Assembly: GCF_020166515.1 (NCBI RefSeq)
Contig: NZ_JAINZT010000007.1
Span: 124,001 to 188,000 of the forward strand
Reading direction: 5' to 3'
From: Robertkochia flava
GTDB taxonomy: Bacteria; Bacteroidota; Bacteroidia; Flavobacteriales; Flavobacteriaceae
DNA length: 64,000 nucleotides
Positions 1 to 9,326 of this stretch are shown here, piece by piece (position 1 is the stretch's first letter; each line of letters starts with the position of its first letter). The position numbers were made by a program, and so were the translations under genes. The notes under the pieces were generated by a model. That model had not been told where the DNA came from. It saw nothing but the letters and a program-made list of their open reading frames with translations, and did no database searches.

Positions 1-384
1 GCCGCCGCCCATGGTATTGGGGCGAGCAGTTTTTATTTTGGTTACGGTAAGGTCTTTTTCCCGGTCCGGACTTTCAATGGCTACGATAATGGTTTCCGGC
101 ATTAAATGATTCCCGGCGCGAGGAGAACTCATAAAATGGGTAACCCCGATGGCGGTCTTAAAATGAACGGCACCGTCCAGCAGGATAAGCACGGGATAAT
201 CCCGGCCTTCTTCAGAAGTATCATCATAAGAATCCGGAAGGCTAACCAGGCACACCCGGTCTTCATTTAAAATGGCAGAGTGGAGGATGAGTTTTTGCTC
301 CGATTCAGCGGCAATCTGCTTTTTACAGGAACTGAATGGTATGCAGGTAAAGAGGATGTAAAGAATTGTCAGGGTATGTTTCAT
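1..384 (-). CDS. Alpha/beta-hydrolase esterase lipoprotein, 3'-truncated by window edge
   Basis: Open from an ATG at 384 to the window edge, so only the first 128 residues are visible. The N-terminus is a lipoprotein signal ending in FSSC (Cys20), predicting a membrane-anchored exported protein. Residues around YPVLILLDG and the phrase ETIIVAIESPDREKDLT match the start of the Fes/esterase-D type alpha/beta-hydrolase fold, also seen in the gene at 5868-7043. The nucleophile elbow lies outside the window. The specific substrate cannot be told. Confidence 0.75.
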   Translation of the reverse strand, partial: MKHTLTILYILFTCIPFSSCKKQIAAESEQKLILHSAILNEDRVCLVSLPDSYDDTSEEGRDYPVLILLDGAVHFKTAIGVTHFMSSPRAGNHLMPETIIVAIESPDREKDLTVTKIKTARPNTMGGG

Positions 385-408
385 GAGTGGTTTAAATGAA
401 GGGGGTCT

Positions 409-717
409 TTAGGAATCTTTTTTGAACTTTTTAGAATTGGTTCGAATCAGCAAATATGGAAGTCCGATGATTACAGCCAGTATCAGGGCATACATTTTTA
501 TCTTTTCTGAAGCCAACCAGTTTCCTGCCAGGTATCCTGCGAAAACCATAAAAGCCATCCCAAACATAACATTCCTGAATACAGTGGCAATACCTTCAAT
601 GTCATATTTATCTTTTTCTTCTTTGGATAGGGTATTATATCCCGCTATAAGCTGGTGCATCCTGCCATGTTTAACCATGATACCCAGGGCGATAAAAATT
701 AAGGCTGTGATCCACAT
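409..717 (-). CDS. Small DUF3784-like membrane protein
   Basis: 102 residues with three hydrophobic stretches (about 3-15, 50-68, 73-92). The cytosolic loop has LIAGYNTLSKEEKDKYD, the hallmark of the DUF3784 family of small integral membrane proteins of unknown function. It sits alone between the esterase lipoprotein and the FMN reductase, on the same strand. No function is assigned. Family membership is from the motif; the biological role is unknown. Confidence 0.75.
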   Translation of the reverse strand: MWITALIFIALGIMVKHGRMHQLIAGYNTLSKEEKDKYDIEGIATVFRNVMFGMAFMVFAGYLAGNWLASEKIKMYALILAVIIGLPYLLIRTNSKKFKKDS

Positions 718-797
718 TGGGTTTTAACGCTAATAGCTAAGGTATCCAGGGCTTAAATTAAGAAAAAATCGATCAGGATAATTTTAAATGACAGGCT

Positions 798-1316
798 TTA
801 TGGCTCTATGGCCACTTCCAATACCCGGTTCGCGAACAGGTCTATCTGGTCAGAAACTTCCTTTTCGGGTTTGTCCCGGGAGATCCAGGTATGCAATTCC
901 CCGAGGTAGTTCATGCTTAAATAGGCTGCACTGAGCTGAAAAGGGATGAAAAACCCAGGGTGCTGTGTGGCATCAGACCCGCAGGAAACGGCCAGCATAT
1001 TCATGCCCCTGAGCTTTCTGCCCGTTTGTTTGTGTACTTTTAAACAGTCGGTGATCCGGTCAAAAAAGTTTTTCATGATGCCGCTCATGGAATACCAGTA
1101 CACCGGGGTGATAAAGACAATGGTGTCATAGTGAACGATCTCCTCCAGCGTCGGGAGAAAATCATCATCCGTATGATGATGTTCGTAACTGTAAGGGTGG
1201 ATCTTTTTTTCGGCCAGGTTGATGATAGGGGCATCAAATTTTTCCTGAAACATTTTTGCTATCTGATAGGAGTTTCCATCGACCCTGGAGCTCCCTTGTA
1301 CAATTATGGTTTTCAT
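798..1316 (-). CDS. Flavodoxin-fold NADPH-dependent FMN reductase family protein
   Basis: 172 residues from ATG at 1316; an upstream in-frame start at 1340 exists but would add residues before the beta-strand KTIIVQGSSR that normally opens this fold. The phosphate-binding loop GSSRVDGNSYQIAK and the FMN-contacting TPVYWYSMSGIMKNFFDR are clear. Proteins of this family are cytosolic flavin or quinone reductases using NAD(P)H. It stands alone, about 110 bp from the acyltransferase gene. Confidence 0.8.
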   Translation of the reverse strand: MKTIIVQGSSRVDGNSYQIAKMFQEKFDAPIINLAEKKIHPYSYEHHHTDDDFLPTLEEIVHYDTIVFITPVYWYSMSGIMKNFFDRITDCLKVHKQTGRKLRGMNMLAVSCGSDATQHPGFFIPFQLSAAYLSMNYLGELHTWISRDKPEKEVSDQIDLFANRVLEVAIEP

Positions 1317-1425
1317 TTCGCGGTTGGTTTGAAAGGCCAAAATAGGTTATTGACAAAGATCTGGTGGTCCGGGATGATCTTTATTTCAATACTAAAACCT
1401 TATAGGCTCATAGAATTTTTTCATA

Positions 1426-2601
1426 TTAATCCTCCGGAAGGAAATCACCGGCCAGGTCTTTGGTAAGTATGGGTTTCGGTCTTTTCAGGATACGCGACTG
1501 GTACTCATAGGCCAGGAGGCCGGATAGCGGGATCACTGCCAACCAGATCCAGAACCCGCCGAAAACAGTATTCAGGAGGCTGGCTGTTAACAGGGCAAAC
1601 AGCGGAACTCCGACCATAACACAGATAAAATTCACGGAGGCGATGAAATGCGGATCTTTAACGAGCTTCTTAAGTACGAGTTTAACGGTAATGATCCATC
1701 CGAGATTCAGGACCACTCCAAGCAGCCAGAACGGGAAGCCTGCCAGAAGCAGGAGGGTACGTAAGATTCTTTTTCGGGGTTTAGGCGTATCAGCTCCGAG
1801 GGGCTTTGAAGCTGCGAGGGTATCGACAAGCTCCTTATCGTTTAAGAACCGCCGGGTTAGTGATGGTGATACCGTTCTTTGGGTCTGCCAGGCGTATTCC
1901 AGATAGTCATAGTGCTCTTTCGGACGGATATCGATCATCAATTCGCTGAGTTGATGAGCCAGCTCTTCTCTTAACTCCTTTAAGGCGGCGGCCTCAGGTT
2001 TTTCCTGACCTTCAATGAAGCTTTTAACTGAAATCGGGCTGCCAAAATTCAATAGAAGATCGGTACGCATCCGGGTGGGATGTTCGTAATTGATGCCTAC
2101 CGGAACGATCATCACATCCCGCTCTGGATGGTCTTTTAGGGCCTCTGCAGCTCTTAAGGCAATGCGTCCGATCCCCTTTTTGAGAGGGGTGCGCAATCGC
2201 TTTTGCATGCCGTGGTTACCTTCCGGAAAAATTAGAATGGATCTCCCGTCGAGAAGCACCTCCTGGCAAAATTTAAAGGTACTGTTGTTCGCTGTTTTCA
2301 GATCGACCATATCCCGTGGGCGGTATACCGGAACCATATGCATGATCTTTAACAGGGATTTTACCAAATCCCCTTTAAAAACACTGGCCCTGGTGAGGAA
2401 CCACGGATCGCGATCGGTGTTAACGGCAATAACAATGGGGTCAAGGAAGGCACTCTGATGGTTGGGAGCAAAAATCACTGAAGCCCCTTTCGGAATTTTT
2501 TCTTTATGGGTTACAGCGATCTTTCGGAAATAAAAGAAAGTGGTGATACGTGCCCATATTTTCACAAACCGGTATACAATCATGGTCCTGTATTTAGGCA
2601 T
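1426..2601 (-). CDS. PlsC-like 1-acylglycerol-3-phosphate acyltransferase family protein
   Basis: 391 residues. The acyltransferase block I is NHQSAFLDP (His48, Asp54), with one residue more between His and Asp than the usual HX4D, a spacing seen in several Bacteroidota members. Block III is FPEGNH at about 125-130. Two or three C-terminal hydrophobic segments (about 285-375) anchor it in the inner membrane. It would transfer acyl groups to lysophospholipid or another lipid acceptor. The ATG overlaps the last 8 bases of the upstream symporter gene, so the two are probably translationally coupled. Confidence 0.8.
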   Translation of the reverse strand: MPKYRTMIVYRFVKIWARITTFFYFRKIAVTHKEKIPKGASVIFAPNHQSAFLDPIVIAVNTDRDPWFLTRASVFKGDLVKSLLKIMHMVPVYRPRDMVDLKTANNSTFKFCQEVLLDGRSILIFPEGNHGMQKRLRTPLKKGIGRIALRAAEALKDHPERDVMIVPVGINYEHPTRMRTDLLLNFGSPISVKSFIEGQEKPEAAALKELREELAHQLSELMIDIRPKEHYDYLEYAWQTQRTVSPSLTRRFLNDKELVDTLAASKPLGADTPKPRKRILRTLLLLAGFPFWLLGVVLNLGWIITVKLVLKKLVKDPHFIASVNFICVMVGVPLFALLTASLLNTVFGGFWIWLAVIPLSGLLAYEYQSRILKRPKPILTKDLAGDFLPED

Positions 2602-3520
2602 TCACACTTATGAGTCCCCACTTTTTGTACAATTGAGAGACAAGGAGTCCCGCAATGATGTTCCAGATACCCCACCAGGCAACCAGGAGTACGAGTCCGC
2701 CCCTGGGTTCAAAGAAGGTAAATACCAGGGCAAGGGCCAGTCCGGCATTCTGCACCCCGGTTTCTATGGAAATGGTTTTTGTGTCTTCGGTATTTCGGGA
2801 AGTAAACCGTCCCAGAAGATAACCACTTAGCAGGGCTACCAGGTTTTGAGCAAAAACAAGAAAAACGAAATGGGGCCAGTATTTCATAAAAATATGGCCG
2901 TTTCCGTAGAAGGCAAAAACGATGAAGGCGATTAGTATCAGGATACTCAGCCGTTGCAGGGGGGAGGATATCCTCTGGCTCAGTACTGGAAATCTCGAGG
3001 TAAACCAGATCCCGATTACCAGCGGAACTACAAGGATCTGAAGTACCGTCAGACTGAGATCGGTATAGTTCAGGGCTATCCCGTTAAACACAGGCTGTAA
3101 GTAGGGGAGTTTGGTGGTCCAGAACTCAAAATTTAAAGGGGTCATCAATGGGGCCAGTAAGGTGGCTATAATGGTAAGGCTTACACTCAGCGCTACATTG
3201 CCTCCGCATTGCATCGAAAAGAAATTGGAAATATTCCCTCCGGGACAGGCCGCAATAAGAAGCATCCCCACGGCTAACCCGGCCTCTGGCTTGAGCAGCC
3301 ATACCAAAAGAAAACTCACAGCCGGTAAAACCAGGTATTGAGACAGCACCCCCGTGGCCACGGAGGCCGGGGTGCGCATGATCTCCTTTAAGTCACTGAT
3401 CTTAACCGACAAGGCCACGCTGAACATAATGATCGACAAACAAATGTTGATCAACCAGATATTGTTATCACTAAAGGCGATACTGACGTCTTGCAGTTCT
3501 GTAGAGGGGTTATAAAGCAT
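2594..3520 (-). CDS. BASS-family (bile acid:sodium symporter-like) transporter
   Basis: 308 residues from ATG at 3520. The open frame extends to 3652, but that extension is not hydrophobic and reads like translated leader. About nine membrane segments are visible. The stretch AACPGGNISNFFSMQCGGN is the conserved Pro/Gly/Asn unwound helix of SBF-type transporters, and IETGVQNAGLALAL is the second conserved crossover motif. It likely imports an organic anion with sodium; the substrate is unknown. First gene of a two-gene unit with the acyltransferase (8 bp overlap). Confidence 0.85.
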   Translation of the reverse strand: MLYNPSTELQDVSIAFSDNNIWLINICLSIIMFSVALSVKISDLKEIMRTPASVATGVLSQYLVLPAVSFLLVWLLKPEAGLAVGMLLIAACPGGNISNFFSMQCGGNVALSVSLTIIATLLAPLMTPLNFEFWTTKLPYLQPVFNGIALNYTDLSLTVLQILVVPLVIGIWFTSRFPVLSQRISSPLQRLSILILIAFIVFAFYGNGHIFMKYWPHFVFLVFAQNLVALLSGYLLGRFTSRNTEDTKTISIETGVQNAGLALALVFTFFEPRGGLVLLVAWWGIWNIIAGLLVSQLYKKWGLISVNA

Positions 3521-3845
3521 GGCGGCAAAGTAATAAAAAAAGCTGTGAACTCCCTTTATTTTATAATTCCCCGCGGTATCGATATGGCCAATCTGATGGT
3601 AATTGCAAGAAGTTAGGGTATGATAATGACAGCCTCCTGGCACGTAGTTCATTGATCATAAGTTATTTGTTCAGGATTAAGGGGGCATGCAGCATCCTTA
3701 TAACTATTAGGCTTGCATTTGGTTGAAAATTCTGTTAGGTCCTTTTGATATGTAAATGAATACCTCACACTAATAATTGTACCGAGCTTTTTTTAATTCT
3801 TTATCATTTGGCCGCTACCCCATAAATCCTTTTTAATCCGTACGA

Positions 3846-4009
3846 CCTTAGGGGGCACTACCCTAAGGAGAAGTGTCGCTGTTATTTAAGGACCACTTCC
3901 CGATGGAAAAAGGTTTAGAGATACGCACGTATCTCCCTTCCGGTTCCTTGAAAAATTAAACAACAGGGTATGTTCCTGAGACGATCTCAGGGATTAAAGG
4001 GTTTAATCC
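3846..4009. other. Cluster of four strong hairpins in a 530 bp intergenic region
   Basis: Between the symporter start and the RluA-type gene lie four near-perfect inverted repeats: 3846-3868 (8 bp stem, 7 nt loop), 3918-3935 (8 bp stem, 2 nt loop), 3975-3991 (7 bp stem, 3 nt loop) and 3991-4009 (8 bp stem, 3 nt loop). None has a T-run typical of an intrinsic terminator. No ORF is convincing here. The outer parts of this gap (about 3702-3722 and 4011-4026) faintly resemble the two arms of the attC-like sites further right. Confidence 0.5.
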
Positions 4010-4053
4010 TGTAGCCGAATATTGGCTTTTAGCGATTGCTCCTGCAACCTGGC

Positions 4054-4878
4054 TCAGTCATCAGAAAGTTTCTGTTGCTCTCCTTTTTCGGTAAAAATTT
4101 TCATGAACTTTTTCGGAAGCGCATCCTTTATGCAGATGTGTTCGTTGGAAAAGGGATGTTGAAATTCCAGGGAGCAGGCGTGCAGATACAAACCTTTGCC
4201 TCTTAAAATGAATCCATCAATGGCATACTCCTTATCTCCCAATATCGGATGGCCGATCCCGTATAAATGTTTTCTTAATTGATGCCTTCGGCCGGTTTTG
4301 GGACGCAATCGAACCAGATTAAGGCTTCCGAATCTGGGTGATGCCACAGAGGCAGTTACCTGGTAATGGGTTTGTGCTTTTTTTCCATCGACAGGAGCGG
4401 TAATGAGGCCTTCGTTTTGCATTTTTCCAATGGTAATGGCGAAGTATTCCTTTGCAATGGCTTTGTCGGCAAACATTTTGTTTAAAACGCGAATGCTGTC
4501 ATGCGTTTTCCCTACCAGCAGCGCCCCCGTTGTGAGGTAATCCAAGCGGTGCACAGGCTGCGGGTTTGTGGCATCCGAAAGCGTACCCGGTTTGAGGTTC
4601 TGTGCCAAAGCATTAGCAATGGTTCTGTGTTTATTGCCACTTACAACGATCCCGGATGGTTTATGGATCACTGCCAGGTAATCATCCTCGAACAGCGTTT
4701 TAAGAGGGAAATCCAACCGGGTTTGCTTCCTGTTTTTTTCCGGGACCGTAAGTGCGATGGTCTCTCCTCCTTGAAGCAGTTTCCCAGTACCTGCTACTTC
4801 CCCGTTTACAGTGATGTACCGTTTTTTAATAGCCTTCTTTAGCGCCGATTTGGTAGCGGTAGCCCTGAAAATTCCCAC
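4054..4878 (-). CDS. RluA-family pseudouridine synthase
   Basis: 274 residues from GTG at 4878. An S4-like RNA-binding segment (KKAIKKRYITVNGEVAG) is followed by the synthase domain with HRLDYLTTGALL (catalytic Asp113). It isomerises uridine in rRNA or tRNA. Oddity: the frame continues upstream to about 4969 with residues like those at the start of flavobacterial homologues (VPNLPSIIRLQDYGVGIF), yet contains no ATG, GTG or TTG before the stop at about 4970. Either a rare start codon is used or the original start was lost and GTG 4878 serves instead. Confidence 0.85.
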   Translation of the reverse strand: MGIFRATATKSALKKAIKKRYITVNGEVAGTGKLLQGGETIALTVPEKNRKQTRLDFPLKTLFEDDYLAVIHKPSGIVVSGNKHRTIANALAQNLKPGTLSDATNPQPVHRLDYLTTGALLVGKTHDSIRVLNKMFADKAIAKEYFAITIGKMQNEGLITAPVDGKKAQTHYQVTASVASPRFGSLNLVRLRPKTGRRHQLRKHLYGIGHPILGDKEYAIDGFILRGKGLYLHACSLEFQHPFSNEHICIKDALPKKFMKIFTEKGEQQKLSDD

Positions 4879-5163
4879 CCCATAATCCTGTAAGCGGATG
4901 ATGGATGGTAAATTGGGAACAATATGGATTTCAGTTTCCGGAATGCTTAGGTAAAATTTAAATCAATTGGTCTCAGACAATAAAGGTACGCTTGTTATTG
5001 AATTAAAGGTGTATTTCAGGTATTAAGAGTTGTTATGCGAAAAAGAAGGCATGTAGGTTTGTTAGAGCATGAGCGGGCCATAACAGGGTTTGTGCCCTGA
5101 CACGTGCTTCAGACTACAAGACGTTCTTGCTGCCCGTGTGGCTCATCTTTTCATTTTAGGAGA

Positions 5164-5655
5164 CTATTGCCGTTCGTCCATCGTTACCTTGTCTCTTAAT
5201 AACCAGGTTCCGTTCTCCCGGGTCATGATATAAGTCGTGTTGATCTTCCGTACAGGGGTTACCTTATCATTGATCTTTTGGCCTTCCCTTTCGTGATATT
5301 GATGCACCACAGCCACATCCGGTCTTAAGAACCGGATCTCGGGAGCACCTGCGTTGATTCGTTTCGATACCCGGTATCCCGGATCGGCATGGAGCTTTTT
5401 GATAAAATTGTTTATGGTATCCCTTCCGTGAAAAACGCGACCAAAAGCCTGCAGCCAACGTCCGTCTTCTGCCCAGATGCTTTTACGTTCTTCAGGAGTT
5501 CCCATGGTTTGTATGTTTACAATATTAAAAATGGCAAGGGTATCCCTTGCTGTAACGGTGGGAGCAGCTTCGGCAATACTATCCGGACGGGCCTGATTTT
5601 CCTCAGGTTTACAACCCAAAAGGAGTAGGGCGATTAAGACAAGTGTTACTCTCAT
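5164..5655 (-). CDS. NTF2/SnoaL-like (DUF4440-type) lipoprotein
   Basis: 163 residues. The signal ends in LLLLGC (Cys15), so the protein is a lipoprotein. The rest has the cone-shaped NTF2-like pattern: TMGTPEERKSIWAEDGRWL followed by GRDTINNFIKKLHAD, as in DUF4440/SgcJ-type proteins. These domains bind small ligands or act as accessory enzymes. One of four NTF2-like genes in the window (also at 21661, 24604 and 36054). No operon partner. Confidence 0.75.
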   Translation of the reverse strand: MRVTLVLIALLLLGCKPEENQARPDSIAEAAPTVTARDTLAIFNIVNIQTMGTPEERKSIWAEDGRWLQAFGRVFHGRDTINNFIKKLHADPGYRVSKRINAGAPEIRFLRPDVAVVHQYHEREGQKINDKVTPVRKINTTYIMTRENGTWLLRDKVTMDERQ

Positions 5656-5867
5656 GTCAGGAATTTTATGTTAAGATATGGAAAACGGGAACAGACATTT
5701 TAAAAATAATTTTTCGCCGGGTGTTGTATCATAGGGGAAGGCCGACAGGAGGGCCGGTCTTTTTGGAGAGCGATCGCAGTCTTTAATTTGATTTACGGCC
5801 TGATCCTGCCTTAAGCGCATCTACCCGGTTCTGGATCCCGGGTGACCACTTTAGACTGTAATTTGGG

Positions 5868-7043
5868 TTAATTTCTCTGCGCTTTATTTTTGATCAATTC
5901 CAGTATTCTGGCATGTTTTTCATTGAGGTCTTCCAGCTTGTCAGGGTATTTAATCCTGGCCAGTTTGATACTGTTTTCGATAGCGGTAAGGGCCATATCA
6001 TATTTTTCTAATTCAATACAGGCATCCGAGAGACTGTCCCAGGCATTGGCCGAGGTTGGATACAGCCGGGTGGCAAGTTCAAAGGCAGCCAGGGCATCAT
6101 CCGGCGATTCGAAAAGGAGCATATAACCCAGATCGTTCAATACGGCTTCCGGTATCTTTTCGGGGGCCCCGATTTCTCCTTTTACAGAATCATAATGTTG
6201 AATAACGGCATCCAGTCCATCAAACATGACTGCTTCAGAGACCTTGTATCCATTGTACAGGGAGCGCAGGGCCCTTATGCTACCCATCATGGGAATGCTG
6301 GCATGGGTTTCGTCCGGCAGTGGATCGTAGACCCATCGAAGGTGATTTGGGGCGTGGTTTTCCAACATGGAGGCCATACTTCCAAAAAAGTTCTGACCGG
6401 GGTCGATGGCCGTACGGAGGTAACTGCTGTTGAAATACAGAAAACTTTTCCCGGAAGCTCCGGAAGTCAGGAATTTTTGCAACAAGCGTTCACTTACCTG
6501 GTCATCCCAGTCAAGGGAACCGTCGTTTACCAGGTGGGCATCGAAAAGGCCCGGAGCGGCATACAGGGTATACATCGCAAACAGGCCTGCGGCGGAGTGC
6601 CCCCAAATAATCCGGGTTGTATTTTTTACCCGGTATGTCTTTTCTAAATGCGGTAATAATTCGGTTTTAAGGAACTCCAGAAATTCTTTTCCCCCACCAT
6701 CGCCCTCCCAGTATGGGGAGTCTGTCGGGGAGTAATCCCGCAGGCGATTCCCGGAGTCCAGGGCCACAATAAGGTGTTCAGGAATTTCATCAATCCCGGA
6801 GAGAAAGGTAGCATTGGTAGCCACCAGGTCCCCATACCTTTGTCCGTCCAGAAGCAGTAATAAAGGATACTGCTTTTCGGGAGTTTCGCTATACCCGGAT
6901 GGGAGCATAACCCGATAGGGACGAGGTTCATCTAAAATTTCAGATGCATAAGCCATTGGGATTTGCCATTTAAGGGTACTTTGTGCAGCAATTCCAATAG
7001 AAAAAAGACAAAGAAGCAGGGAACTGAAAAGTGTTCTGATCAT
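5868..7043 (-). CDS. Exported Fes-type esterase with C-terminal TPR
   Basis: 391 residues with a cleavable signal (about 1-20, ending IAA-QS). The hydrolase domain has YPLLLLLDGQRYGD and the nucleophile elbow GHSAAG (Ser150), as in esterase-D/enterochelin-esterase-like enzymes. Residues about 300-390 form one to two TPR-like helical pairs (ANAWDSLSDACIELEKYDMA). A periplasmic carboxylesterase is likely; the substrate is unknown. The same esterase-then-TPR plan recurs in the next gene, a serine hydrolase, suggesting a shared architecture in this lineage. Confidence 0.8.
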   Translation of the reverse strand: MIRTLFSSLLLCLFSIGIAAQSTLKWQIPMAYASEILDEPRPYRVMLPSGYSETPEKQYPLLLLLDGQRYGDLVATNATFLSGIDEIPEHLIVALDSGNRLRDYSPTDSPYWEGDGGGKEFLEFLKTELLPHLEKTYRVKNTTRIIWGHSAAGLFAMYTLYAAPGLFDAHLVNDGSLDWDDQVSERLLQKFLTSGASGKSFLYFNSSYLRTAIDPGQNFFGSMASMLENHAPNHLRWVYDPLPDETHASIPMMGSIRALRSLYNGYKVSEAVMFDGLDAVIQHYDSVKGEIGAPEKIPEAVLNDLGYMLLFESPDDALAAFELATRLYPTSANAWDSLSDACIELEKYDMALTAIENSIKLARIKYPDKLEDLNEKHARILELIKNKAQRN

Positions 7044-7124
7044 TTTATATGGGTAGTCGATGTAACTTTTAATTCGCAGGTTAAGGCTGCTGCAATTTAT
7101 TAATTAAAAAGGATGAACTGAATT

Positions 7125-8579
7125 TTACCGATCACTTACCAACTCGTTAAGCTTGCTTTGTGAGGTAGTATACCCCAATTCGATAGCTTTTTTATAACTG
7201 GAGATGGCTTCTTCCGTCATATTGTTCGACTTGTATCCGTCTCCAAGGGAGTCCCATAGGTTCCCGTCTTGAGGATAAATTTCAACATTTTTTTTAAACA
7301 GCTCCAGTGCCCAATCTATGTGTTGATCTCTGCCAAGCAGGAAATTGCCAATAGTATTTAAAAGGCTGGAATTCGAAAATTCTTCCGGGTACTCTTCCCT
7401 GAGCAAGCTGAAAAGCTCGTCTCTATGGTCTGCCGGGTATTGCTTTATGTAGTCTATGGTAAAGGCATAGACATTATTTTTTATAGGGGCAGGGACGTAA
7501 CTGTCGTCCAAAACCATTTTTTCTACCTCATAACCAAGACCTTCGACCCTGGAGCTGTTGGCATTGGTAGCATACACGATATAGAGGTCCTCTTCCGGGT
7601 ACCAGATCATAGTATGGGAGAAGGTCCCGTTGGAACCGTTGTGGGAAATTCTTAAGGTATTTTCATTGGTGGTTCTCACCACCCATCCATAGCCGTAACT
7701 GTAGTTGCCTTCGGGTGCGGAAATATAAGGTGTGGTTAACTTTTTAAACGATTCGGGAGTCAGGATGGTATTACCCTTTAATGCTTTATACCAAAGTAAC
7801 AGATCTTTTTGTGAAGCATTGATCCCTCCATTTGCGTTGAGATGCCAGCTTATATCCCCGGAGGCTCTGTACCGGGTAACGGGTGAGCCAGTCTCGAGTA
7901 CATTCCTGTTGTAACCATGGGCCAGTTTTGTTGTGTCCCAGTCGGGAAGGAGGTACCCGGTTTGTTTCATTCCGGCCGGGGTAAAGAGATATTGGTTCAG
8001 AAAGGCCTCGTAGGGTTGTTCAGATGTGATTTCTATGATCCGTCCTAAAACGCTGTACCCGATGTTGGAGTAGGAGTATTTCGTGCCGGGTTCATGTAAT
8101 AATTCGGTTGCGAATAGCTGCTTAAAGAATTCCTCCCGGGTGATCTCATCAAAGTCATTACCTATCGCGTCCGGCAGGCCGGCCGTATGAGTAAGCAATT
8201 GATGGATGGTGATATTTTGTTTGTCGGCAGGAAGGTTTTTGAAATACTTACTGACAGGATCATCAAGGTTGAGTTTTCCTTGTTCTGCAAGTTTTAAGAT
8301 GGCCGTAGCGGTAAATTGCTTGGTGTTCGAACCAATATCAAAAATGGTGTTGGGGGTATTTGCGGTCTGGGTGTCCTTATTCGCAAGTCCGTACCCCTTG
8401 TTAATGATGGTCTCTCCGTTTTTAACCACGGCAATGGCCCCGGAAAATCCATTTTCTGATCCGGCTGACAGGTAGGAATCTATTCTTGAATTCAGGGGAG
8501 CAGCGGCAGATGGTTGTTGGGCGAAGGTGTTTACCACAGTAAAAGTAATGGCAAGAAAAAGGCCTAAAGGGTGGTTCAT
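7125..8579 (-). CDS. Exported beta-lactamase-family serine hydrolase with C-terminal TPR
   Basis: 484 residues with a signal peptide (1-20, ending TFA-QQ). The class C beta-lactamase/DD-peptidase motifs are SNTK (Ser84, Lys87), YSN (170-172) and a HNG triad in ISHNGSNGTF. Residues about 420-480 resemble TPR (DGNLWDSLGDGYKSNNMTEEA). Proteins of this kind are periplasmic peptidases or esterases and are usually not antibiotic-resistance enzymes. It lies 81 bp upstream of the esterase at 5868-7043, on the same strand, possibly co-transcribed. Confidence 0.85.
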   Translation of the reverse strand: MNHPLGLFLAITFTVVNTFAQQPSAAAPLNSRIDSYLSAGSENGFSGAIAVVKNGETIINKGYGLANKDTQTANTPNTIFDIGSNTKQFTATAILKLAEQGKLNLDDPVSKYFKNLPADKQNITIHQLLTHTAGLPDAIGNDFDEITREEFFKQLFATELLHEPGTKYSYSNIGYSVLGRIIEITSEQPYEAFLNQYLFTPAGMKQTGYLLPDWDTTKLAHGYNRNVLETGSPVTRYRASGDISWHLNANGGINASQKDLLLWYKALKGNTILTPESFKKLTTPYISAPEGNYSYGYGWVVRTTNENTLRISHNGSNGTFSHTMIWYPEEDLYIVYATNANSSRVEGLGYEVEKMVLDDSYVPAPIKNNVYAFTIDYIKQYPADHRDELFSLLREEYPEEFSNSSLLNTIGNFLLGRDQHIDWALELFKKNVEIYPQDGNLWDSLGDGYKSNNMTEEAISSYKKAIELGYTTSQSKLNELVSDR

Positions 8580-8769
8580 CTTTTGGTTTGTTTACACAGT
8601 AAGACGAACAGAAACCATTAAAAGTTACATTTTTATGTGAGTTTTATTTTGGGTTTTAAATTCAATTGAAGATTAGTGTTCTCCCACCGGGCACCTGCTG
8701 AATTCTGTCTTTTAAACCACGTATTTGGAGCGGTATTCCAAGAGGAAGTATACTTCTCAATCGCCTAAT

Positions 8770-8863
8770 CCCTGTATCCCCGTTTCCCTGCATCCCTGTC
8801 TCCCTGCATCCCCGTTTCCCTGCATCCCCGTTTCCCTGAATCCCCGTTTCCCTGCATCCCCGC
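8770..8863. repeat. 16-bp tandem repeat, about six units
   Basis: Units of the form CCCTGCATCCCCGTTT follow each other at 8770, 8786, 8802, 8818, 8834 and 8850 (last unit incomplete), with one to three changes per unit. It lies in the 747 bp gap between the serine hydrolase and the plus-strand gene at 9327. A related 16-bp array in inverted orientation sits at 44403-44466, beyond the recombinase. ORFs drawn across it are artefacts of the repeat. The rest of this gap shows nothing convincing except a weak promoter before 9327. Confidence 0.85.
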
Positions 8864-9268
8864 ATAAAACCCTATTCCTATACCAACCCCGAGTAGGGCG
8901 ACAGAACAATTGGGTAGTCTTCAAGTGTTCCTCTGTGTGCATATCAAATTGGATTTGATTTTAAGGTTAAGTGATTTTCTGATCAGAATCTGTCCCGTAT
9001 TACCCTGATTGTGCTGCTATTTTCTTATTTATATTGACTTTTAAAGGAAAGGCTAAAGGGAGGTATGGCTTGTTTAAGCCAAGGATGTAAATCCCGAAGG
9101 AATACCCACTTACGTTCTCTTGTAATTGTCGGCTTGCATATTTTTATGTATTTCCCGTCCTTCAAATGGTTTTCCTCAGGTGGAGTTCGGCAGGGTTGAT
9201 GACATAAAGAAAAAGGCAGAATTAAAAACCGGGATTAACTCCCCTTTAAAATGTGCTATACTTCTGAT

Positions 9269-9304
9269 TTTGTGTACATTATATTAATCGTATTCTTATC
9301 TTTA
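9269..9304 (+). promoter_or_regulatory. Weak Bacteroidota-type promoter candidate
   Basis: TTTG at 9269-9272 and TATCTTTA at 9297-9304 loosely match the -33 (TTTG) and -7 (TAnnTTTG) boxes of Bacteroidota promoters. They end 22 bp before the ATG at 9327. The spacing is slightly long and the -7 box lacks the final G, so this is tentative. Confidence 0.25.
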
Positions 9305-9326
9305 GGGTACACTTTTACAAACTACT

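Noticed and set aside
5267-5458. Second gene overlapping the NTF2-like lipoprotein
   Set aside because: Shadow frame of the clear lipoprotein gene on the same strand.
8770-8863. CRISPR-like repeat
   Set aside because: Direct 16-bp units without spacers; a simple tandem repeat.
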